Positions 1 to 6,498 of a stretch of 7,181 nt of DNA are shown piece after piece. The position numbers were made by a program, and so were the translations under genes. The DNA is from Hyphomonas sp. (GTDB taxonomy: Bacteria; Pseudomonadota; Alphaproteobacteria; Caulobacterales; Hyphomonadaceae): assembly GCA_024743015.1 (NCBI GenBank), contig JANSXJ010000185.1, forward strand, positions 1 through 7,181. Direction: 5' to 3'. The first letter of the stretch is position 1, and each line of letters starts with the position of its first letter. The notes beneath the pieces are model-generated. The model worked only from the letters and a program-made list of their open reading frames with translations, was not told where the DNA came from and did no database searches.

Positions 1-211
1 CATGAAGAGCACCAACCTGCTGGAGCGGCTCAACGAAGAGATCAAGCGCCGCACCCGCGTCGTACGCATCTTCCCCAACCCCGAATCCTGCCTGCGGCTC
101 ATCCGCGCCCTCTGCGTCGAGACCCACGAGGCCTGGCTGGAGGACAACCGCTACATCAACATGGACCTGCTGCGCGAACAGAAAAAGCTCGCGCTGAAGG
201 CCGCCGCCTGA
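1..211 (+). CDS. IS256-family (mutator-type) transposase, C-terminal fragment
   Basis: This is the 3' end of a DDE transposase that moves an insertion sequence by cut/copy-and-paste. The reading frame is open at the left edge, so the methionine at position 2 is internal and the real start lies upstream of the window. The visible 69 residues begin MKSTNLLERLNEEIKRRT, the conserved C-terminal block of IS256/mutator transposases. The glutamate in the TNLLERLN stretch is at about the right distance from the C-terminus to be the third catalytic acid, but the two catalytic aspartates are not visible. The rest of the tail (RVVRIFPNPESCLRLIRAL and following) is also typical of the family. The stop is the TGA at 209-211, and the terminal repeat follows 29 bp later. 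The visible part is intact. Whether the full element is functional cannot be judged here. Confidence 0.93.
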   Translation, partial: MKSTNLLERLNEEIKRRTRVVRIFPNPESCLRLIRALCVETHEAWLEDNRYINMDLLREQKKLALKAAA

Positions 212-240
212 TCAATTCGAAGCCATGACCGCCAAAAGCT

Positions 241-266
241 TTTTGCACAACTTGACGGACACAACC
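241..266 (+). repeat. Right terminal inverted repeat of the IS256-family element
   Basis: Read on the minus strand from 266, the sequence begins GGTTGTGTCCGTCAAGTTG. It aligns without gaps over 26 positions with the terminal repeat of IS256 as I remember it (GTCCGT core, then TTGTG and AAAA). It lies 29 bp after the transposase stop, as expected for a right end. The element should therefore end at 266. An 8-9 bp target duplication would start at 267 (TCGCTATT). The left repeat and the second duplication copy are outside the window, so the boundary is an alignment-based inference. Confidence 0.75.
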
Positions 267-272
267 TCGCTA

Positions 273-320
273 TTGAGGCTCGCCTCCACCGCTCGATAGA
301 CTGCAGGAAGGCAGCCTCAA
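273..320. repeat. 8-bp inverted repeat in the leader spacer
   Basis: TTGAGGCT at 273-280 is the exact reverse complement of AGCCTCAA at 313-320, with 32 bp between the arms. The left arm also lies in a small self-complementary stretch, GAGGC-TC-GCCTC, at 275-286. It could be a protein-binding site or a long-range RNA stem, but a match of this length can arise by chance, so this is a weak call. Confidence 0.3.
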
Positions 321-350
321 CAGCGCCACGAATAAGCAGCGGGACGCTCT

Positions 351-380
351 GCTAAGAACGCATGGGTGCTCGGTCTTAGC
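351..380 (+). promoter_or_regulatory. Dyad / stem-loop just upstream of the operon
   Basis: GCTAAGAACG (351-360) pairs with CGGTCTTAGC (371-380) in nine of ten positions, leaving a 10-nt loop. The stem ends 13 nt before the ribosome-binding site of the first gene. No T-tract follows, so it is not an intrinsic terminator. The symmetry and position fit an operator or a 5'-leader hairpin that affects translation of the first gene. Both roles are inference. Confidence 0.45.
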
Positions 381-393
381 CGGTACATAATTC

Positions 394-399
394 GGGAGA
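394..399 (+). promoter_or_regulatory. Ribosome-binding site deciding the GTG start at 404
   Basis: GGGAGA lies 4 nt before the GTG at 404. This favours GTG 404 over the in-frame ATG at 467-469. The longer product also keeps the N-terminal RPYEHELAAL segment, which is of the kind that precedes the first SIS strand. Confidence 0.55.
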
Positions 400-403
400 C
401 ATA

Positions 404-2323
404 GTGGGCAGGCCGTACGAACACGAACTAGCTGCGCTTTACACGACAACCTCAGAGGTCTTCGCCATGGACCTCTCACCACTCCAGAGGGTCATCGCGG
501 ACGGCGCTAGTCGCGGCCTCATCGTTGTCGCCTCCGGTGGATCTACAACTTCGGCCAGCTTGGCTGCTGACCTTCATATGGCAGCAGTAGGAAATCTGGC
601 CCGAGCGATGTCTCCGCTTGAGTTCCGAGCTCTCGAGGCGCTTGCAAATTCGAACGTGTGGCTCATTAGTGCTGGCGGCGAAAACCACGACATCCTCGAT
701 GCCGCACGTCATGCTTTCTTATCTGGCGCTCACTCTGTCACTGCAATCGTTGCTAGCCGGCAGTCGAAGTTGTCCGACCTTGTCGAACAGCACGAGTCGG
801 GGCGCGTGATCACTCTTGAGTTGACATGCGGGAAAGACGGTTTTCTTGCAACCAATAGCCTTTGGGGGACTTGTTTGCTCTTGGTGAGAGCCTTCCGTGC
901 CGTGTTCTCCAGCGCGGAGAGAGGGGTCGAGGCCCCGGATGCGCAAGCGATGATCACCTGGGCACGCAACGCGGTTACGGAACAATTCAAACCGTGCAGC
1001 AACCTCGTGTTGATTGGAGATCCAAGCACATTGGTCGGGGCCCGGGATTTAACCATGAGGGCCGAGGAAGCGGCGCTCGCTTCTATCTGGGCCACTGACC
1101 TGCGAAACCTGGGCCATGGCCGTCATTATTGGTTCGCGGCTCATGGCCGCAATGCGTGCGCCTACTTCCTGGTTTCAGAGGAATACACCGGTTTTGCTAA
1201 CAAGTGCGCCGAATTGATCGGCACTGGCAGTCCGGCGACCGTAGTTACGATTCCAGGTGACTCTGATACCAGGATGCTAAGCGCGATCGCCTTCTCCCTC
1301 TACGCCGCTGGAGCGCTGGGTGCACATATACGCCGTGACCCTGGCCGTCCCGGCGTACCGAAGTTTGGGGAGTCCCTGTACAACCTTCGGATGCCCTATC
1401 AGGAGCGGGCGGCCTCATACGATCGTGAACAGCGCATTATTGCCGCCAAGCTAGGCATGGCCCCGACCGACGCGCTGCTAGAACGCGACGCCTATGAGCA
1501 ATGGAAGCTACATTTGCGTGGTTTCGAAGAGAGGCTGAGAGGGGCAAGCGTCCGAGCTCTCATTTTCGATTATGACGGCACGCTGATCGACACAACTCGA
1601 AGATTCGAGCCCCTCGCCGCGCCCATCGTCGAAGAGTTGATCCGCGTACTCAATGCCGGCCAAACAGTCGGAATTGCGACGGGCCGGGGCGATTCCTGTG
1701 GCGAAGCCCTGCGGGCGGCACTTCCCAAGCATCTTTGGGCTAAAGTGACCATTGGGTACTACAACGGTTCGTTGATAAGGCGCCTTGACGATACTTCTTT
1801 CCTGGAAAAGGAAGCGAGCGAGCAAATTATGAACGTTCGCCGACGGATAGAGGATATCGCGCCTTCAGGCCGAAGGGCATCGATCCGGACGTACGAGAAA
1901 CAGTGTTCGGTCACGTTCTATGACGGACGAAGTGTCGAACAAGGTTGGATGGAAGTTTCCGCCGTCTTGGCCAGCTTGATTGACAATCAAATGGTTAAGG
2001 TTTGGAAATCGTCGCATTCGGTCGATATCGTGTTATCCGATGTTTCGAAGACTGCCGTGGTAGATGCTATCGCCCAACAGCTCGGCTGCACCGTCGAGAA
2101 CATCGTATGCATCGGCGACCAAGGTCGATGGCCAGGCAACGACACTGAATTGCTAGGAAACCCTCTTTCCCTTTCCGCCGACCGTTGCTCCTTCACTCCC
2201 GACCGCTGCTGGAACCTAGCGGGGTTTCCTCGGAGGCAACTCGCCTCAACACTTGCCCAACTCCGCCTATTCGATGGAGGACCTGGGCGACCGTTCGCAT
2301 ATCGAGGTGAACTCAGTGAATAA
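404..2323 (+). CDS. SIS-domain / HAD phosphatase fusion protein
   Basis: The 639-residue protein joins two enzyme modules and is likely cytosolic, with no signal peptide or membrane segment. Residues 1 to about 350 look like a double SIS fold, as in the isomerase half of GlmS. The first subdomain carries the phosphosugar-binding loop ASGGS (43-47). The second starts with NLVLIGDPS (200-208), has adjacent glutamates E221/E222, and has LGHGRH (236-241), resembling the SIS active-site region. Residues of about 380 to 620 form a HAD hydrolase: motif I DYDGTLID with D389 and D391, motif II ATGR (425-428), a Cof-type cap with YYNGS (452-456), motif III K549, and motif IV GDQGRWPGND with D572. All catalytic HAD residues are present, so a phosphatase of a sugar phosphate or nucleotide is expected. 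The C2-type cap is between motifs II and III. It is the first gene of the operon, its 3' end overlaps the PRTase gene by 8 bp, and it starts with GTG. The fusion suggests isomerisation or binding of a phosphosugar coupled to dephosphorylation; the substrate is unknown. Confidence 0.88.
   Translation: MGRPYEHELAALYTTTSEVFAMDLSPLQRVIADGASRGLIVVASGGSTTSASLAADLHMAAVGNLARAMSPLEFRALEALANSNVWLISAGGENHDILDAARHAFLSGAHSVTAIVASRQSKLSDLVEQHESGRVITLELTCGKDGFLATNSLWGTCLLLVRAFRAVFSSAERGVEAPDAQAMITWARNAVTEQFKPCSNLVLIGDPSTLVGARDLTMRAEEAALASIWATDLRNLGHGRHYWFAAHGRNACAYFLVSEEYTGFANKCAELIGTGSPATVVTIPGDSDTRMLSAIAFSLYAAGALGAHIRRDPGRPGVPKFGESLYNLRMPYQERAASYDREQRIIAAKLGMAPTDALLERDAYEQWKLHLRGFEERLRGASVRALIFDYDGTLIDTTRRFEPLAAPIVEELIRVLNAGQTVGIATGRGDSCGEALRAALPKHLWAKVTIGYYNGSLIRRLDDTSFLEKEASEQIMNVRRRIEDIAPSGRRASIRTYEKQCSVTFYDGRSVEQGWMEVSAVLASLIDNQMVKVWKSSHSVDIVLSDVSKTAVVDAIAQQLGCTVENIVCIGDQGRWPGNDTELLGNPLSLSADRCSFTPDRCWNLAGFPRRQLASTLAQLRLFDGGPGRPFAYRGELSE
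2304..2310 (+). promoter_or_regulatory. Ribosome-binding site deciding the GTG start at 2316
   Basis: GAGGTGA lies inside the end of the SIS-HAD gene, 5 nt before a GTG at 2316. The alternative in-frame starts at 2253 (TTG) and 2274 (ATG) have no comparable site and would give overlaps of 71 and 50 bp. GTG 2316 gives an 8-bp overlap (GTGAATAA) typical of translational coupling. Confidence 0.6.
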
Positions 2324-3455
2324 CGAAGTGGCACTCGAACTGTTAGCGAAAGTGATGGACTGGCAGCTTGATAAAGCGGTTGACGAGATGCGGTGGTGGA
2401 AACTGATCTCAGCCGTCAAATACGATGGTTACCGTGACTTCCTCGCGGGTGCGCGATTTCTTGAAAGCCTCGTGGGCTGGTTGCTGCAGTTCAGCGAGGA
2501 AGATAGAGAGGCGGCATACAAGTTCGCTCGCCACCGCTTGGTCTACGTCAGCGCGCTTGAACGAGAACGGTTGATCCAAGCGATGTATCCCCGGACGGTC
2601 TACCCCAGACTACTGAAGGCAGTTGCCAATAAAGCGCAAATCCCACCATGGAAAGTCCATAAGAGTGGCGAGCTCATGAAGCAGGTGAGGATTGCGAGAC
2701 GTAGAACTCTGTTTCTGGGGCTTAGCGATGGCGCACGTCTTGACTCGTTCCGTCACGCCAACGTGGGGGGCCGTATCTCGAATGAACAAGTTGTCATGGG
2801 CGCCCAGCTGGACAAGCGCAAATGGGCTGATCTGAAGAAGGATCTGACGCGCGACCTACAGCACCTCGGGGCGGACATCGAGCCCACTTTCGACTGCATT
2901 TACCTAGTGGACGACTTTTCAGCTTCTGGGACGTCATTTCTGCGGAACGAAGGATCCGATGAAGGCGCGGACTGGAAGGGCAAGCTGCCCCGGTTTTTAG
3001 AGTCGCTTGGATTCAATGAGGACCCAATACAGGCAGATAATTGGAGACTCATCGTGCATCACTTGATGATTACGGATAAAGCGTGTAAGCACTTACAGGA
3101 TAGCATTCAAGAGTTTATGGCCTGCGCGGATGAATGCTTGCCCCGGTTTAGTGACTACGAGGTGACTTACGGGCATAAATTTTCAGAGCGCCTTCCAGTG
3201 CAAGAGGGTTGCCCGCTGGACGAAGAGGTAATCCCGCTTACAGATGACTACTACGACAACGCGATTGAGACGCCAGCCACTCGCAAGGGGGGTGTTGACC
3301 ACTTAGGTATGGGCTATGCGGCTTGCGGCTTGCCTTTGGTGTTGGACCACAACACACCCAACAACTCCCTTGCGATGCTGTGGGCGGAGTCTGCGGGCAA
3401 GAACGGAAGCCATCAGATGCGCCCGTTATTTCGCCGTCGGCAACGCCACGAGTAA
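2316..3455 (+). CDS. Phosphoribosyltransferase-like protein (PRTase fold, conflict-associated type)
   Basis: From GTG 2316 the product has 379 residues. The decisive motif is the PRPP-binding signature of type I PRTases: a hydrophobic strand, two acids and a glycine-containing loop, here IYLVDDFSASGTSF (195-208) with D199, D200, G205 and T206. Upstream, LGLSDGARLDSFRHAN looks like the strand and loop that precede it in the fold. The N-terminal ~120 residues are helical, with KYDGYRDFLAGARFLESL, and the C-terminus is basic (RRRQRH). The protein is longer than metabolic PRTases such as Apt or Hpt (roughly 180-200 residues), so it is not a standard salvage enzyme. PRTases transfer ribose-5-phosphate from PRPP to a base or other nucleophile, or run the reverse reaction. 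The loop here has S-A-S-G where many PRTases have a TG pair, so activity is not assured. I recall a Pfam family named PRTase-CE, found in conflict systems, that this may belong to; that match needs a profile search. It is cotranscribed with the SIS-HAD and ATPase genes. An ATG start at 2274 remains possible. Confidence 0.83.
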   Translation: MNNEVALELLAKVMDWQLDKAVDEMRWWKLISAVKYDGYRDFLAGARFLESLVGWLLQFSEEDREAAYKFARHRLVYVSALERERLIQAMYPRTVYPRLLKAVANKAQIPPWKVHKSGELMKQVRIARRRTLFLGLSDGARLDSFRHANVGGRISNEQVVMGAQLDKRKWADLKKDLTRDLQHLGADIEPTFDCIYLVDDFSASGTSFLRNEGSDEGADWKGKLPRFLESLGFNEDPIQADNWRLIVHHLMITDKACKHLQDSIQEFMACADECLPRFSDYEVTYGHKFSERLPVQEGCPLDEEVIPLTDDYYDNAIETPATRKGGVDHLGMGYAACGLPLVLDHNTPNNSLAMLWAESAGKNGSHQMRPLFRRRQRHE

Positions 3456-3460
3456 CAGCC

Positions 3461-5386
3461 TTGCCAAATCCATTTAAACATCGCGCCAGCGAATATCAGG
3501 GCAACGAGTTCGAATTCCTGGCGACGTTGACACCCTCACTGTTCCGCATGACTCTCGACGAGTACAAGGACCCTGAGGACCTGTTAACAAGGGTAGTAGT
3601 GTTTAGCGCCCCCCCGGGTACGGGTAAGACCACGCTTTCTCGCTTCTTCCAGTTCGCGACACTTTCTCGACTTCTCGATAAACAACGCCGTAGTCCGGAC
3701 AAGCAACATGAAGAGCTGCTCCAACTCGCGTCTGAGCGAGGATTTATATCGCACGAACGTGTTTCTGTTTGCGGTGCGCGAGTTTCGCTTGAGCGTGACT
3801 ACCGAGACCTAGCGCTATTGGGATATCGCCAGGAAACGGCAGATACCCTTCTACTTAGTCTTCTCGGTGCCCGTGCAGTTCTGTCGTGGCGACGTGGCTT
3901 CCAAGATGCTGGATTAAGCCTCAATTCTATTCGCGTCGTACCGACCAGCGAGGGTAGTGCCCGACTTGATTCAATCGGCGGTAGCAACTTTCAAAGCATC
4001 GTTGAACGTGCGGAATTCGTCGAGTCACGCCTTTTTCAACTGACGACGCGTTTTGTTCCGCCTAACGAGGAGGAGCTACTCGAATCTATACGATCTTCGT
4101 TCCTTCCTTTGGTGGCCATTTCTCGTTTCGAGCTCCCAGATAATCACGGGCAGGTCCTACCACTGTTGATGATGGATGACGCCCACTCCATTAGTCGCGA
4201 GCAACACGACGCCCTCTTGAACCACCTATCCAGTCGAGAAGTCGTTATTGGGCGTTGGGTTCTACAACGAATGGAAGCATTAGATGCTGAAGGTGTAATC
4301 GCCTGGGGGGACGAAACAAGACCTAATCCTACAAGTGGCCTGCAAAGGAGCCGGTCCGTTCTCGATATTCGAATGACCCAGTCTTACGATGAGGCGAGAG
4401 GCGCCGTTCGTAAGCGGTTTCGGAAAGCAGTAGCTGAGTTGGTATCCCGCAATATTGCGCAAATGCCGAACCTGACAAGGTTGGGCATCACCATTCCCAA
4501 CTTAGAGGAGCGGAGCGAGCCGACGGATAAGCAGCTCGAAAAGCTGAACAAGCGTATGGAAAGCGCGATTTCGCAATTGGAGCTACCCCCCGCACAAGTA
4601 AAGCAAATCGTCGATGGCGTCAGAGAGTATCTGCGAGAGAAGCCGCAGTACAGCTCGAACGGACTACTTCCCCCGATGGCAACAATTCTCTTGCACCGCC
4701 AGTTCAAACGCACCCCCCAGAGGTCGTTGTTCGACGAGAGTTCACAGCCTGAACTAGCGGAAGAGGTACAAGTTGCCGCTGATCCCGGTATTCTCGCCGG
4801 AGCACAAGTTCACGCGTGGCACCGGGCCGGCCTTTCCTACCTAGGGGGCCTTGATACGCTAGCAGATCTCGGCAGCGAGAACGCTGAAACAGCCCTCCAA
4901 CTTGCCTGGCAGATTATTCGATTACTTGAGGCTTCGTTGATCGCGTATGACCGCCGCGGGTCCACGGCACTGAGCGTCAATGACCAACACGAAGCGCTCC
5001 GACGCGAATCCGAGCGAATTCTTAGCGAATGGAGCTTCCCTTATGCGGTCGAGGTGCGTCGACTCGTGGATCGAATTGCACGACGGTGCGTTGATCGTAG
5101 CTTGGAAGACTCAGCGCCGCTTGGCGGTGGTGCGCACGCAATAGGAATTGACCAAGAGAAATTCGGCGCCGTGCTTGAAGAACCCCGATTCCGCGAGGTA
5201 TTGCGCTTTGCGTGTGGGTACAACGCTCTTGTACTGACACCTGGGAGAAGAGCCAAGGGCAAGATCTGGACATTACTCGAACTCTGCGGTCCTGCGATAG
5301 CGGCCCATGGATTGACGACCAGTCGAGGCGGATTCATTCCGCTAAAGGTGAACGAACTGATTGCCATGATCGACGAGGCGGAGTAA
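3461..5386 (+). CDS. AAA/ORC-CDC6-like P-loop ATPase
   Basis: The 641-residue protein has Walker A APPGTGKTT (50-58, K56) after a hydrophobic strand, and Walker B LLMMDDAH (235-242) with D239 and D240. The tandem acids and following histidine suit AAA or STAND-type switch ATPases. A TTG start at 3461 is chosen because the product then begins LPNPFKHRASEY, the sort of N-terminal segment I recall in ORC-CDC6-like bacterial ATPases of accessory loci. An in-frame ATG at 3323 would only translate the end of the PRTase gene out of frame. The start is 5 bp after the PRTase stop with only a weak GAG (3450-3452) upstream, so translation is probably coupled. The middle (about residues 350-400) is charged and probably helical. 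The last ~80 residues (GKIWTLLELCGPAIAAHGL, then RGGF) may be a winged-helix-like module; this is inference. Without a nuclease or protease motif, it is best read as a nucleotide-driven switch or assembly partner for its neighbours. Sensor and arginine-finger residues were not identified. Confidence 0.82.
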   Translation: MPNPFKHRASEYQGNEFEFLATLTPSLFRMTLDEYKDPEDLLTRVVVFSAPPGTGKTTLSRFFQFATLSRLLDKQRRSPDKQHEELLQLASERGFISHERVSVCGARVSLERDYRDLALLGYRQETADTLLLSLLGARAVLSWRRGFQDAGLSLNSIRVVPTSEGSARLDSIGGSNFQSIVERAEFVESRLFQLTTRFVPPNEEELLESIRSSFLPLVAISRFELPDNHGQVLPLLMMDDAHSISREQHDALLNHLSSREVVIGRWVLQRMEALDAEGVIAWGDETRPNPTSGLQRSRSVLDIRMTQSYDEARGAVRKRFRKAVAELVSRNIAQMPNLTRLGITIPNLEERSEPTDKQLEKLNKRMESAISQLELPPAQVKQIVDGVREYLREKPQYSSNGLLPPMATILLHRQFKRTPQRSLFDESSQPELAEEVQVAADPGILAGAQVHAWHRAGLSYLGGLDTLADLGSENAETALQLAWQIIRLLEASLIAYDRRGSTALSVNDQHEALRRESERILSEWSFPYAVEVRRLVDRIARRCVDRSLEDSAPLGGGAHAIGIDQEKFGAVLEEPRFREVLRFACGYNALVLTPGRRAKGKIWTLLELCGPAIAAHGLTTSRGGFIPLKVNELIAMIDEAE

Positions 5387-6498
5387 TGAATAGTTGCCGC
5401 TGGGAAGAAGGACTGGCACACCTCGGCGAAGAAGTCCCCGAATTCCTGGATTCATTATTGTCCGATGGGACCAGGAACGTCCTTTACATCGCGGGAGCTG
5501 GCTTTGATCCGCGGTCATCGCAATTGCCAAGTATAGTTGCGAAGAACGGGGTTTCACGCCGAGGAATCTTTATAAGAGAAGAGCGTCCGAACCCCGATTA
5601 CGAACTGGTGAGGCGCGGCGACGATAACGCAGAGGTGCTTGGACGCCTATATCCAACCTCCGATGTTATCTCTGTGCACATATTCGATGAGGAACACGCC
5701 GTTGTCGGCGGGCAAAGTGTTTGCCTGAAGATCCGGGACTGCCTCTCGGATTCTCAACTAAACGAATTTACCGACGTCATTGTTGACATATCAGCCCTTT
5801 CAATTGGCGTGAGCTTTCCAATAGTGGGGCTGCTTTTTGAGAAGCTTGACCAACAGGACAGAATCAATCTGCATGTTGTTGCAGCTGCTTCACCGCAATC
5901 TGGGCAATTCGCCGAGATTGCGGAGTTTGCAGAACGTTATCAGCACCCTAAAGGTTTTAAGGGCGACCGGTCGGAAGCGGACGACACTGTTCGGCTTTGG
6001 TTGCCACAGCTCACTTCGGCAAAGAAACGTGCCTTTTCTAACCTTTACAAGGAATTAGAGCCTAGAGAAGTCTGCCCAATTTTTCCTTTTCCCTGCCATG
6101 AGCCGCGCCAGGTTGAGCAACTGCTTGAGGACTTCAGTGGTGAGCTCACCGACGAATGGGGTGTGGACTTGCATCAGATGCTCTTTGCTGCAGAACACGA
6201 CCCGCTTGATCTTTATAGAACCATCGCTCGCGTGCATGTCACGCGCAAGGATGTGTACGACCGAGCGGGGCGTTTGTCAGCAACGGTCTTGTCACCAATA
6301 GGGTCCAAAGCGCAGGCAATCGGGGCCTTGATGGCTGCACTGGAGTTCGACCTGCCGGTGGCTTACGTCGAGGCGCGTCGCTTCGTTCCAAGTCAAGAGC
6401 CATGCTCTGGAGAATTGGACTCGACGCGACTTGTTCATGTTTGGCTCCTTGGGGAGGTGTATCCTCTACACAGGTCAGGAGCGTCAAATGACACTTGA
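5386..6498 (+). CDS. Uncharacterised protein with Rossmann-like, possibly CARF-like, motifs
   Basis: I do not recognise this 370-residue protein as a named family. The ATG at 5386 shares its A with the upstream TAA stop (TAATG, 1-bp overlap), with GAGG at 5375-5378 as a plausible ribosome site. An in-frame start at 5212 lies within the ATPase gene and is rejected. Three segments look like Rossmannoid strand-loop pairs: VLYIAGAGFDPR (32-43), DVIVDISALS (130-139, D134), and LSPIGSKAQAIGALMAAL (302-319, K308). The G-S-K-x-Q-A-x-G stretch recalls the G-T-K-x-M-A-type loop that contacts ligand in CARF/Card1 sensor domains, which have a similar strand order. On that basis a ligand sensor is one hypothesis; a nucleotide-processing enzyme is another. 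No membrane segment, signal peptide, nuclease motif or zinc cluster is visible. Its place between the ATPase and the kinase fits a regulator of the system. Confidence 0.75.
   Translation: MNSCRWEEGLAHLGEEVPEFLDSLLSDGTRNVLYIAGAGFDPRSSQLPSIVAKNGVSRRGIFIREERPNPDYELVRRGDDNAEVLGRLYPTSDVISVHIFDEEHAVVGGQSVCLKIRDCLSDSQLNEFTDVIVDISALSIGVSFPIVGLLFEKLDQQDRINLHVVAAASPQSGQFAEIAEFAERYQHPKGFKGDRSEADDTVRLWLPQLTSAKKRAFSNLYKELEPREVCPIFPFPCHEPRQVEQLLEDFSGELTDEWGVDLHQMLFAAEHDPLDLYRTIARVHVTRKDVYDRAGRLSATVLSPIGSKAQAIGALMAALEFDLPVAYVEARRFVPSQEPCSGELDSTRLVHVWLLGEVYPLHRSGASNDT
6477..6481 (+). promoter_or_regulatory. Ribosome-binding site of the PfkB-family gene
   Basis: AGGAG sits 6 nt before the ATG at 6488, inside the end of the preceding gene. 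It is the best Shine-Dalgarno match in the operon, and it fixes the start of the last gene with an 11-bp overlap. Confidence 0.75.

Larger units (their letters stand above)
1..266 (+). mobile_element. IS256-family insertion sequence, 3' part only
   Basis: The transposase C-terminus and a right terminal repeat in the expected order define the right end of an insertion sequence whose left part lies upstream of the window. The IS reading direction is the same as the downstream operon, and its end is 137 bp from the first operon start codon. It may have separated the operon from its native upstream sequence, or it may supply read-through transcription. Neither can be decided here. Confidence 0.85.

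Noticed and set aside
273..302. TTGAGG followed 17 bp later by ATAGAC as a sigma-70 promoter
   Set aside because: The -35 half is acceptable but the -10 half is a poor match to TATAAT, so I do not call it.
386..391. CATAAT as a -10 promoter element
   Set aside because: Transcription would begin near 398, within or after the ribosome site at 394-399, and no good -35 box is found at the right distance (363-368 reads TGGGTG).
730..1095. Minus-strand ORF of 121 codons
   Set aside because: It lies wholly inside the SIS domain coding region, shows no recognisable domain, and has the composition of an antisense shadow.
1987..2334. Minus-strand ORF of 115 codons
   Set aside because: It is antisense to the HAD motif III-IV coding region and the PRTase start, with low-complexity basic sequence and no domain.
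4384..4713. Minus-strand ORF of 109 codons
   Set aside because: It is a shadow of the ATPase gene, with no ribosome site or domain evidence.
5212..5385. Upstream extension of gene 4
   Set aside because: It would translate the end of the ATPase gene out of frame; the TAATG junction at 5384-5388 gives a better start.
5041..5421. Minus-strand ORF of 126 codons
   Set aside because: It is antisense to the ATPase C-terminus; its sequence is rich in Ser, Arg and Pro and matches no family I know.
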